Source: Candidatus Peregrinibacteria bacterium (GTDB taxonomy: Bacteria; Patescibacteriota; Gracilibacteria; UBA1369; LOWO2-01-FULL-3). From it: a DNA stretch of 5,441 nt. The stretch's first letter is position 1. Every line of letters begins with the position of its first letter. Both the position numbers and the translations under genes were made by a program. The DNA is taken from NCBI GenBank assembly GCA_014728975.1, contig WJKQ01000090.1:1-5441 (forward strand). Reading direction: 5' to 3'. Positions 1 to 4,960 of the stretch are shown here, one piece after another. Below the pieces are notes generated by a model. That model was not told the DNA's origin. It did not search any database and saw only the letters and a list, made by a program, of their open reading frames with translations.

Positions 1-80
1 CAACAGCAGTCATCCCAGCCACAACAGCCGCAACAACCCGCGCAACCCACTCAACCAACACAACAGCAGCCATCCCAGCC
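1..80 (+). repeat. Direct repeats coding the Gln/Pro-rich linker
   Basis: A 20-nt unit at 1-20 recurs at 61-80 with a single mismatch (T10 versus C70), 60 nt apart and in the same reading frame. It encodes QQQ-S/P-SQP. Shorter CAACAG, CAACC and CAGCC pieces fill the space between, so the region is a decayed in-frame repeat within the upstream gene. It is visibly richer in G+C than the rest of the window. Such tracts usually vary in length by replication slippage; variation at this locus is inferred, not seen. Confidence 0.75.
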
Positions 81-621
81 CGCCCAACCAAAAGCTCCCC
101 CAACTAAACCTCCGGCAGTTCCAAAACCTATAGAGCCCGCTCCTAAAGAAGCACAAGAAGCAACTACTTCGGAATGCAGCTGTCCGGACATAAAGTTCGA
201 GGAATGGGATAAGAAAAAAACCACACTAAACAAATTATTTTATAAAACATTCTCTCCCAAACTTTTCTACTACCCTTTTTCTATGTCGATTGACATTAAT
301 CGCGCAATCGAAGGAGCAAAAAAAGCAGGATATACAGTGCCGGAAGGCGCAATGATCCTGGATACGGACGGAATGTTTCTGGGATCAGTTATGGTAGAAG
401 TCCAGGGAGCAAAGGAAGGTGACAAAAATATAGTTTCACTTGCGGGAAAAGAACTGTCCACAAAAGCATCAAAAGAATCCTTTAAAAAAATAAAATCTGA
501 AAAGGAGGACCTTGAAAAAGAACTTGGAGGTAAACCCAAGGAACTTTACATCTGGTACACTTCATGCCCGAGATGTGCGGATACAAAAAAAGTAAAATAT
601 GTGCTCCTCGCAGTACGATAA
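1..621 (+). CDS. Uncharacterised protein with Gln/Pro-rich linker and CxC...CPRC domain (5' partial)
   Basis: The reading frame is open from the first base of the window to a TAA at 619-621, giving 206 visible residues, so the true start lies upstream. The ATG at 283 is residue 95 of this frame and is internal: it has no ribosome binding site, and the residues before it (about 58-94) look like ordinary folded protein. Residues 1-45 are a Gln/Pro/Ala-rich low-complexity linker built from a repeated QQQxSQP unit. From about residue 58 a compact domain follows, with a Cys-Ser-Cys pair (C59, C61), an aromatic stretch (FYYPF), alternating Gly-rich and beta-like segments, a charged helix (about 160-178), and a final YTSCPRC motif (C189, C192). 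The two cysteine pairs could bind a metal or form a redox site; this is inference. A linker of this type usually joins a membrane anchor or another domain to a folded domain, but the N-terminus is not visible. I do not recognise the family. It ends 4 bp from the convergent nth gene. Confidence 0.8.
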   Translation, partial: QQQSSQPQQPQQPAQPTQPTQQQPSQPAQPKAPPTKPPAVPKPIEPAPKEAQEATTSECSCPDIKFEEWDKKKTTLNKLFYKTFSPKLFYYPFSMSIDINRAIEGAKKAGYTVPEGAMILDTDGMFLGSVMVEVQGAKEGDKNIVSLAGKELSTKASKESFKKIKSEKEDLEKELGGKPKELYIWYTSCPRCADTKKVKYVLLAVR

Positions 622-625
622 ATTA

Positions 626-1270
626 CTATTTCCAATAAAAAGCCGAAGGACAGATATGATTTAAAGGACAAATGTCACATTTTGGACGTCTCGCAATACA
701 GATGTTTCTGCCGTGATGAATCAGTAGATGCGAAAATTTGCCCCAATACATTTTTGGAACAATTTTTATAAGGTTTTCTTCGATTTTTACCGCGTCTTTA
801 TTTTTGCTAAGCTTTTTTGGAACCAGTCCAAGAAGTCCGCTAAGCCGGATTACATGAGTATCCACAACAATTCCTTCATTATTTCCATATCCTGAACTCA
901 AAATAACATTTGCAGATTTACGTGCAATGCCCGGCAGTTTTAAAAGATCTTTCATATTATCCGGCACTTTACCGCCAAATTCAGAAAGTATCATTTGAGC
1001 CGCAGCTTTTATATTTTTGGCTTTATTTTTATAAAATCCGGTTGAATGAATAAATTTTTCAAGTTCATCAGGTTCACATTCCGCGAAATCTTTTATTGCA
1101 GGAAAACTGCGAAAAAGTTCGGGGCTTATTTTATTAACCTGTTTGTCGGTACATTGAGCAGATAAAATAACGACAACGAGAAGCTGAAAAACATCTTTAA
1201 AATCAAGAGCAATATCAGCATCGGGATATTTTTTATCTAAAATTGTTATGATTTCCTGAATATTTTTCAT
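626..1270 (-). CDS. nth: Endonuclease III (DNA glycosylase/AP lyase)
   Basis: A 214-residue protein, close to the 211 of E. coli Nth. The family removes oxidised pyrimidines from DNA and cuts the abasic site by beta-elimination, starting base-excision repair in the cytoplasm. The helix-hairpin-helix motif reads LPGIARKSANV at 112-122 and carries the catalytic lysine K118. The catalytic aspartate D137 sits in VVDTH. The SAQ motif near residue 39 matches the glutamine that fills the gap left by the flipped base. Four cysteines spaced C-x6-C-x2-C-x5-C (C191, C198, C201, C207) form the [4Fe-4S] site. The hairpin has Ala116 where E. coli has the second Gly, a conservative change. The start is the ATG at 1270; it follows the M23 peptidase gene by 43 bp on the same strand, so co-transcription is likely, although a -10-like box lies just before its ATG. 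It ends in TAG. All key residues are present, so the enzyme should be active. Confidence 0.96.
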   Translation of the reverse strand: MKNIQEIITILDKKYPDADIALDFKDVFQLLVVVILSAQCTDKQVNKISPELFRSFPAIKDFAECEPDELEKFIHSTGFYKNKAKNIKAAAQMILSEFGGKVPDNMKDLLKLPGIARKSANVILSSGYGNNEGIVVDTHVIRLSGLLGLVPKKLSKNKDAVKIEENLIKIVPKMYWGKFSHLLIHHGRNICIARRPKCDICPLNHICPSAFYWK

Positions 1271-1276
1271 AACAAA

Positions 1277-1304
1277 ATCTTACCTGAATCCTGAATATCA
1301 GCAA
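1277..1304 (-). promoter_or_regulatory. Possible internal promoter for nth, giving a leaderless message
   Basis: On the minus strand, TTGCTG (1299-1304) is followed after 16 bp by TAAGAT (1277-1282), which ends only 6 nt before the nth ATG. Transcription from it would start at or next to the start codon. The -35 match is weak (3 of 6) and the region is AT-rich, so this may be chance; read-through from the peptidase gene is an adequate alternative. Confidence 0.25.
1283..1296 (+). repeat. Tandem 7-bp repeat between the M23 gene and nth
   Basis: CCTGAAT occurs twice without a gap in the 43-bp space between the two leftward genes, reading ATTCAGG twice on the coding strand. It fills most of the spacer of the candidate nth promoter and gives a weak AGG upstream of the nth start. 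Two copies of a heptamer can arise by chance or by slippage; no function is shown. Confidence 0.5.
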
Positions 1305-1313
1305 AATCCAATA

Positions 1314-2855
1314 TTAAGAACGTGAAACCGAATCCAGTTTGGACTTTATAACGGAGTTTTCCCAATCATCATAATATTTCTCCGGAAGAGCTATTATTTG
1401 TTCTTCCGTTAAGTCTTCAATAGGAAGATAATCCAGCGGATCAACATGAAATCCATTTGAAAGTATTTCAAAATGCAGGTGCGGACCGGTGGTCATATAC
1501 CCTGCGCCGACTGTTCCCGGCATTCCGCCGCTGAGACCGATAACAGCTCCCTGGCTGACTACCTGTCCCTCTTCGACAAGAATATCGCTGATATGTCCGT
1601 AAACAGTCATAAAACCGTTTGCATGAGCTAAAATTATATAACTATATCCATATCCGTTATCTTTAGCCGTAAAAACAACTCCGCCAGCCGTCGCACGAAT
1701 AGGGGACCCCTGATACTCAGGAAGGTCGATCGCGTTATGCTGAACACCAAAAACACCGGCATAACCGGGATCATGAAAGTAAGCACTGATTCCAAGATCG
1801 GGTTCTACAGGCCATATAAATCCTTCACTATCCAGATCATCCAGATTTATATGGAAATTATAGAGCGCCTGTGTCCTGTTATCCAGTAAAGAAACATATT
1901 CATCCGGATTAAACCCGGCACCTTCTTCCTCGATTTTCTTTTCAACGAAAACAATCGCATCATTTAAAGTTTTAACATCATTTAAAAGCTGTTCCTGTTC
2001 CATTAAAGTTTGCTCCAAAAGCTGTTGATATATTTCTTCCTGCCCCATTGTCAGCTCAAGAAGATTTTCTTTTGACTCTTTTTGAAGTTCAAGTTGTTCT
2101 TTTTCATCTTCTATTTTCTTCTGGAGTCTTGAAAGCTTTATTTTTCGTCTGTTTAAATCCCTTTCATAATTAACCAATTCCTTATTTAAACTGTCCAGCT
2201 TCTCCACCATTTGTTGACCGGCTTCATTCAAAAGATTAAAATATTCAAGTTCTTTAAGATTATCTCCAACACTCCCATCCGTTAAAAGAAGTTTAAAAGC
2301 GTTAATATTACCGTTTTCGTTTATTGAAAAATAATTATTTTCTTCCTTATAAATCAGACGAATATAATCTTTTAAAAGATCTTTCTGGTAATTCAACGCG
2401 ACCTCTCGCATCTCTATCTGCTCGTATAGCAGAGCAATCTCATTTTCAGTCTCTAAAACCTGTTTTATAACATCGATCAGTTTTGCTGTAGTGGCGTTGA
2501 TTAGACTGTCAAGATTTTCCAGATGTTCCTTAAGAGTCATTTTTTCTTCGGTGACCAGTTTCAGACGTTCCTGCGCGTCATTGATGCTGTTTAAAAGTTG
2601 ACGATAATCGGTTTTACTGAGATTAAGCTCTGACTTTAACCTTGCCATAAATTCATCCTGTTTGACTTTCATTTCCTCATCAATTCTAATTAATTTATCC
2701 GGCTCGAAATTTTCGGTTTGGAGGAATACAGTTTCAATTTCATCTTCAGTTTCAATATTTTCAAAATCACTCTGCGCGAAACCCATGGCCGTGTTCGCCA
2801 GAATGAAGGCAAAAGTAGTTATAATCACTAAATATTTTTCCCTGAAAGAATTCAT
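1314..2855 (-). CDS. Secreted coiled-coil M23 (LytM-type) peptidase, EnvC/CwlO-like
   Basis: A 513-residue exported protein. Residues 1-27 form a signal peptide: a few charged residues, a hydrophobic core at about 8-23, and a likely cut after GFA at 27. Residues about 55-310 are a long coiled coil rich in Glu, Lys, Leu and Gln, interrupted near 170-210 by a LIY...LLL segment typical of the hinge in EnvC, PcsB and CwlO-type cell-separation proteins. The M23 domain spans about 347-477. Its zinc ligands H373 and D377 (HxxxD) and the HLH motif (H459, H461) are all present, as is the second catalytic histidine H421 in YGH. Unlike EnvC, whose LytM domain is degenerate and only activates amidases, this one should cut peptidoglycan cross-bridges itself. 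In the family, coiled coils of this kind are controlled by FtsEX; no ftsEX is in the window, so that partner is inference. The ATG at 2855 is preceded by an A/U-rich leader with no Shine-Dalgarno sequence. nth follows by 43 bp. Confidence 0.93.
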   Translation of the reverse strand: MNSFREKYLVIITTFAFILANTAMGFAQSDFENIETEDEIETVFLQTENFEPDKLIRIDEEMKVKQDEFMARLKSELNLSKTDYRQLLNSINDAQERLKLVTEEKMTLKEHLENLDSLINATTAKLIDVIKQVLETENEIALLYEQIEMREVALNYQKDLLKDYIRLIYKEENNYFSINENGNINAFKLLLTDGSVGDNLKELEYFNLLNEAGQQMVEKLDSLNKELVNYERDLNRRKIKLSRLQKKIEDEKEQLELQKESKENLLELTMGQEEIYQQLLEQTLMEQEQLLNDVKTLNDAIVFVEKKIEEEGAGFNPDEYVSLLDNRTQALYNFHINLDDLDSEGFIWPVEPDLGISAYFHDPGYAGVFGVQHNAIDLPEYQGSPIRATAGGVVFTAKDNGYGYSYIILAHANGFMTVYGHISDILVEEGQVVSQGAVIGLSGGMPGTVGAGYMTTGPHLHFEILSNGFHVDPLDYLPIEDLTEEQIIALPEKYYDDWENSVIKSKLDSVSRS

Positions 2856-2884
2856 TTTATATTTATTTTTCTTTTTATCTTAAT

Positions 2885-2913
2885 ATATTACCACTAATAA
2901 GCCAAAAAAGCAA
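2885..2913 (-). promoter_or_regulatory. Promoter of the M23 peptidase gene
   Basis: On the minus strand TTGCTT (2908-2913) is followed, after exactly 17 bp, by TAATAT (2885-2890), which is preceded by TGG, an extended -10 feature. The predicted start near 2878 gives a leader of about 22 nt made almost only of A and U. Spacing and position are ideal for a housekeeping sigma factor. It lies back to back with the lipoprotein promoter elements. Confidence 0.65.
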
Positions 2914-2921
2914 TTGAGGCG

Positions 2922-2965
2922 TTGACAGAAAACGATAAATAAAGAAAAATAAATCTCGCTATAAT
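2922..2965 (+). promoter_or_regulatory. Promoter elements of the lipoprotein gene (two alternatives)
   Basis: A perfect TTGACA lies at 2922-2927 and a perfect TATAAT at 2960-2965, but they are 32 bp apart, too far to be one sigma-70 promoter. TTGACA could pair with AAAAAT (2945-2950) after 17 bp, giving a leader of about 18 nt. The TATAAT alone would start transcription about 1-3 nt before the ATG at 2975, giving an almost leaderless mRNA. The sequence does not decide between them; both may work. Confidence 0.5.
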
Positions 2966-2974
2966 CCAAATCTC

Positions 2975-3637
2975 ATGAAAAAACTATCATTTGCTATTAT
3001 TTGTGTACTTATCCTTACAGGATGTATTCAGCAGAAAGAATCAAAAACTTCAAGCAACGGACCAAATGAAAACGATTTGATCGTTGCTGAAGAAAAAACC
3101 CTTGAACCTGAAAAAAAGGCTTTGCCTTCTGATGTCGATTGGGTGACATACAGCGATAAAGATATAACTTTTACTTATCCAAAAACCTTTTTGGGAACAT
3201 CTTTTGAACAGAATTTTGATAAAAATTTAAGAGGAGAACAATGGGAAGTGGTAAGAGAAAAAAATTCAATCTATATAAAACCTAACTTTGAAAGTCCCTC
3301 TGCTGAATTTGGATCAACTTATGAAATCAGGATTTTGGAAGATATGTGGTCAGCAGAAGAAGAATGGCAAAGTGCCGCTGAAATTAATGAAGGGCCTGAA
3401 TCACAATGGGGACAGCCGCTGGAAACGGAAACGGAAGATTATTACGTTGGAATTTTAAAGGATATAAATATGGGACTGGGAAGAATTGTTGACGTCTATT
3501 CGTTGGTCCCGGGAGGAATTGATACACTTGGAAAAAGTAAAAATCCGAATCAAAAACACTTTATTATTTATGCGGCTTCGGGAATTTACCAGTCATTTGT
3601 TGAAGATATCCTAATACCCAGTATTGAAGCTAATTGA
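2975..3637 (+). CDS. Lipoprotein of unknown function
   Basis: A 220-residue protein with a clear type II signal peptide: KK at residues 2-3, a hydrophobic core, and lipobox LTGC with the lipidated cysteine at C17. It should therefore be anchored to the outer face of the cytoplasmic membrane after Lgt and LspA processing. Residues about 18-50 are a polar, charged linker. The rest (about 54-218) is a mixed domain opening with WVTYSDKDITFTYP, a pattern like the start of PsbP-like folds found in many bacterial lipoproteins; this resemblance is tentative. It also holds several tryptophans (W80s to W150s region) and a hydrophobic end near 196-217. It stands alone between its own promoter region and the rpmA promoter. 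The stop is TGA, the only one in the window. No Shine-Dalgarno sequence precedes the ATG. The lipoprotein call is firm; the function is unknown. Confidence 0.85.
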   Translation: MKKLSFAIICVLILTGCIQQKESKTSSNGPNENDLIVAEEKTLEPEKKALPSDVDWVTYSDKDITFTYPKTFLGTSFEQNFDKNLRGEQWEVVREKNSIYIKPNFESPSAEFGSTYEIRILEDMWSAEEEWQSAAEINEGPESQWGQPLETETEDYYVGILKDINMGLGRIVDVYSLVPGGIDTLGKSKNPNQKHFIIYAASGIYQSFVEDILIPSIEAN

Positions 3638-3644
3638 TATTCCC

Positions 3645-3673
3645 TTGAAAAAAAACAAAACTTTCCCTAAAAT
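3645..3673 (+). promoter_or_regulatory. Promoter of rpmA and the following gene
   Basis: TTGAAA (3645-3650) and TAAAAT (3668-3673) are separated by exactly 17 bp within the 59-bp gap after the lipoprotein gene. Each hexamer matches the sigma-70 consensus at 5 of 6 positions. The predicted start near 3680 gives a leader of about 17 nt. The -35 begins 8 bp after the lipoprotein stop, so there is no room for an upstream terminator. Confidence 0.7.
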
Positions 3674-3696
3674 CGCATAGCAAATAAACAAATCAT

Positions 3697-3978
3697 ATGT
3701 CTCACAAGAAAGCCGGCGGTTCAACCGCTAATATACGGGATTCGAAATCTAAACGTCTGGGCGTAAAGGTTTTTGGCGGTCAAAAAATCAAAGCTGGCGG
3801 CATTATCATTCGTCAGAGAGGAACAAAATATTTTCCGGGAGAAAATACAGAAATGGGCAAGGACAACACAATTTTTGCGCTTAAAGAGGGGGCGGTTTAT
3901 TTCACCGATAAGGTATTAAAAAAGTATGACGGAAGAAAATTCAGAGATAAAATAGTTAACGTAAAAACAAGCGCATAA
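3697..3978 (+). CDS. rpmA: 50S ribosomal protein L27
   Basis: A 93-residue protein, slightly longer than the 85 of E. coli L27. L27 binds the large subunit, and its N-terminal tail reaches toward the peptidyl-transferase centre and the tRNA ends. The start MSHKKAGGST matches the classic L27 N-terminus, with no cleavable N-terminal extension like that in many Firmicutes. The family signature GxIIxRQRG(x5)G is met at residues 34-48. The extra length is a basic tail at about 74-93. In most bacteria rplU (L21) lies directly upstream; here a lipoprotein gene and an independent promoter take that place. The leader lacks a Shine-Dalgarno sequence. The next gene starts one base after the TAA stop, so the two are an operon. 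Confidence 0.98.
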   Translation: MSHKKAGGSTANIRDSKSKRLGVKVFGGQKIKAGGIIIRQRGTKYFPGENTEMGKDNTIFALKEGAVYFTDKVLKKYDGRKFRDKIVNVKTSA

Positions 3979-3979
3979 T

Positions 3980-4690
3980 ATGTCTTTAGAATCGTTTATT
4001 GGACGAGAAGGTGACGAGGGAATGTCAGAAGCCGCTTTTGAAGCATTCAAAGAAAAAATGAAGAAAGCGGCGGCCCAGATTGCCGCTATTAAAAAAGAGG
4101 AGGGAAAACAAAAGAAAAAAGAGGAGGAACTTTTAAAAATTCTTCTGAAATTCGTTAAAAACAGTCAGAAAAAAGAACTGGTTTTATTGATAAGTCGTGT
4201 CCTGGAGCAAAATATTCCTGCTAATTTTGTATTGGCAATTATTTTACTGGGAAACGAAGATATTCAACGGGAAGTGGGAAAATTTTTAATGTTGGAATCT
4301 CCTGAAGAAAAACCCGAAGCAAAAGCCGGAGAAAAAGATTTGATATTTTTTAAACAGGAGGACGAATCACTGCCTCTGAAAGTAAGAATAGAGATTGATG
4401 AATGGATAAAAAGTTTATTTTTTCAGGCGGAAGAAAATCCACAAAAAATCATAAAAAATGCTTATAAAACAGAAATAATTGAAGAACCGGAATATAAAGA
4501 GAAAAAGATTCTAAAAACTCCCCTGATTCAGCTTACAACATTTGTAATTCGCGATTTTTTGGAACAAAACAAGATTTCTGAACCTTACAGTAAATTAAAA
4601 AACTTCGCCTCTTTTATTTTGAAAGGCATTCTTTCAAAGACACAGGAAAACCTGGAAAAAAGAAAACTAATCGCTGATAAAGCCCTTTAA
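3980..4690 (+). CDS. Uncharacterised helical charged protein translationally coupled to L27
   Basis: A 236-residue protein without signal peptide or membrane segment, so probably cytoplasmic. Residues about 17-52 form a strongly charged helix, likely coiled coil, ending in a KKKEEELL run. A hydrophobic helical bundle at about 52-105 follows (LLISRVLEQ, FVLAIILLG). An acidic Pro/Glu-rich linker lies at about 106-118, and a second mostly helical domain at about 125-230 has conserved-looking IDEWIKSLFF and TTFVIRDFLEQ segments. I do not recognise the family. Its ATG lies one base after the rpmA stop (TAATATG), which favours termination-reinitiation. An in-frame ATG at 4022 (residue 15) has an AAGGTGA Shine-Dalgarno-like element 7 nt upstream and could be the true start, giving 222 residues. 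Its coupling to L27 hints at a link to ribosomes or translation, but that is inference from position only. The 3' end overlaps the convergent small gene by 24 bp. Confidence 0.85.
   Translation: MSLESFIGREGDEGMSEAAFEAFKEKMKKAAAQIAAIKKEEGKQKKKEEELLKILLKFVKNSQKKELVLLISRVLEQNIPANFVLAIILLGNEDIQREVGKFLMLESPEEKPEAKAGEKDLIFFKQEDESLPLKVRIEIDEWIKSLFFQAEENPQKIIKNAYKTEIIEEPEYKEKKILKTPLIQLTTFVIRDFLEQNKISEPYSKLKNFASFILKGILSKTQENLEKRKLIADKAL
4008..4014 (+). promoter_or_regulatory. Shine-Dalgarno-like AAGGTGA for an alternative start at 4022
   Basis: AAGGTGA sits 7 nt before the in-frame ATG at 4022. It is the best ribosome-binding-site match in front of any start in the window. It also lies inside the coding frame read from 3980, so it may simply reflect the Arg-Glu-Gly-Asp codons there. 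Confidence 0.35.
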
Positions 4691-4885
4691 TTTTAGCTCC
4701 TCAATAACTTCTTCAGCGGGCTTATCAAGTATCCCCATTTCACAAATATAATTTGAAATTCTCTGTGCTTCACGACTGTCGATATTTGTTATACCGCATT
4801 GATAAACCATATCCACCAACTTGGAAATTTGAGTGCTGTCAAGTCCGTATTTAATACTAAGATCTATTAAAAATTTATTTTCCAT
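4667..4885 (-). CDS. Small helical protein of unknown function (72 aa)
   Basis: A 72-residue ORF from the ATG at 4885 to a TAG at 4667-4669. It fills most of the space between the helical-protein gene and the next rightward gene, and no other frame there codes for anything credible. The protein is rich in amphipathic helix patterns: residues about 5-30 (LSIKYGLDSTQISKLVDMV) and about 37-68, the second ending in AEEVIEELKLKGFI. It has two cysteines (positions 30 and 48) and no signal peptide or membrane segment. The layout resembles a pair of small three-helix units, but I do not recognise the family. It overlaps the end of the convergent gene by 24 bp. A TGT-TAAATT box lies 7 nt before its ATG, so its mRNA may be leaderless. 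The natural amino-acid composition makes a real gene more likely than not. Confidence 0.65.
   Translation of the reverse strand: MENKFLIDLSIKYGLDSTQISKLVDMVYQCGITNIDSREAQRISNYICEMGILDKPAEEVIEELKLKGFISD
4675..4727. repeat. Inverted repeat across the convergent gene ends
   Basis: The arm at 4675-4685 (TGATAAAGCCC) pairs with 4718-4727 (GGGCTTATCA) with one bulged A and a 32-nt loop. It covers the stop of the rightward gene and lies inside the small leftward gene. The loop is too long, and no U-run follows, for a normal intrinsic terminator. It could still slow polymerase or stabilise a 3' end; chance is equally possible. Confidence 0.3.
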
Positions 4886-4892
4886 ATATTGA

Positions 4893-4922
4893 AATTTAAC
4901 AAAAAATATTCAAAAAATCCAA
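4893..4922 (-). promoter_or_regulatory. Possible promoter of the 72-aa gene, leaderless type
   Basis: On the minus strand TTGGAT (4917-4922) is followed after 18 bp by TAAATT (4893-4898), which carries an upstream TGT like an extended -10. Only 7 nt separate the box from the ATG at 4885. Transcription would start at about the start codon. The AT-rich setting makes chance matches easy. Confidence 0.35.
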
Positions 4923-4937
4923 ATAAAATGGTATAAT
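4909..4937 (+). promoter_or_regulatory. Extended -10 promoter of the basic protein gene
   Basis: TTCAAA (4909-4914) is followed after 17 bp by a perfect TATAAT (4932-4937) preceded by TGG, an extended -10. The predicted start near 4944 gives a leader of about 17 nt of mostly A. This is the strongest promoter match in the window. Its -35 lies inside the candidate leftward promoter of the 72-aa gene. Confidence 0.75.
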
Positions 4938-4960
4938 ATAATGATTTAAAAACAAAAAAA

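Noticed and set aside
1..100. CRISPR-like short repeats
   Set aside because: The repeats are in frame, degenerate, and encode a Gln/Pro linker; there are no regular repeat-spacer units.
51..233. Leftward 60-aa ORF rich in Gly, Ala and Cys
   Set aside because: It is the antisense shadow of the Gln/Pro linker; its composition is that expected from reading the repeat backwards, and it has no promoter or ribosome site.
270..539. Leftward 89-aa ORF
   Set aside because: It lies opposite the rightward 1-621 frame, which has domain-like content; the Ser/Phe-rich composition is typical of an antisense frame.
283..621. ATG at 283 as the start of a 112-aa gene
   Set aside because: The frame stays open to the window edge, the preceding residues look like folded protein including a CxC pair, and the ATG has no upstream signal.
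2662..2883. Rightward 73-aa ORF
   Set aside because: It lies antisense to the signal peptide and N-terminal region of the M23 peptidase and its leader; the Ser/Ile/Phe-rich composition indicates a shadow.
2922..2965. TTGACA and TATAAT as one promoter
   Set aside because: The 32-bp gap is far from the 16-18 bp needed by a sigma-70 promoter.
3635..3670. UGA read as glycine, extending the lipoprotein by about 12 residues
   Set aside because: No gene in the window has an internal UGA, glycine is written with GGN throughout, and the extension would run through the rpmA promoter. A normal stop is simpler.
4691..4960. Non-coding RNA or riboswitch in the gap after the helical-protein gene
   Set aside because: Most of the gap is filled by the leftward 72-aa ORF, and the remaining 75 bp are AT-rich promoter sequence without stable stems.
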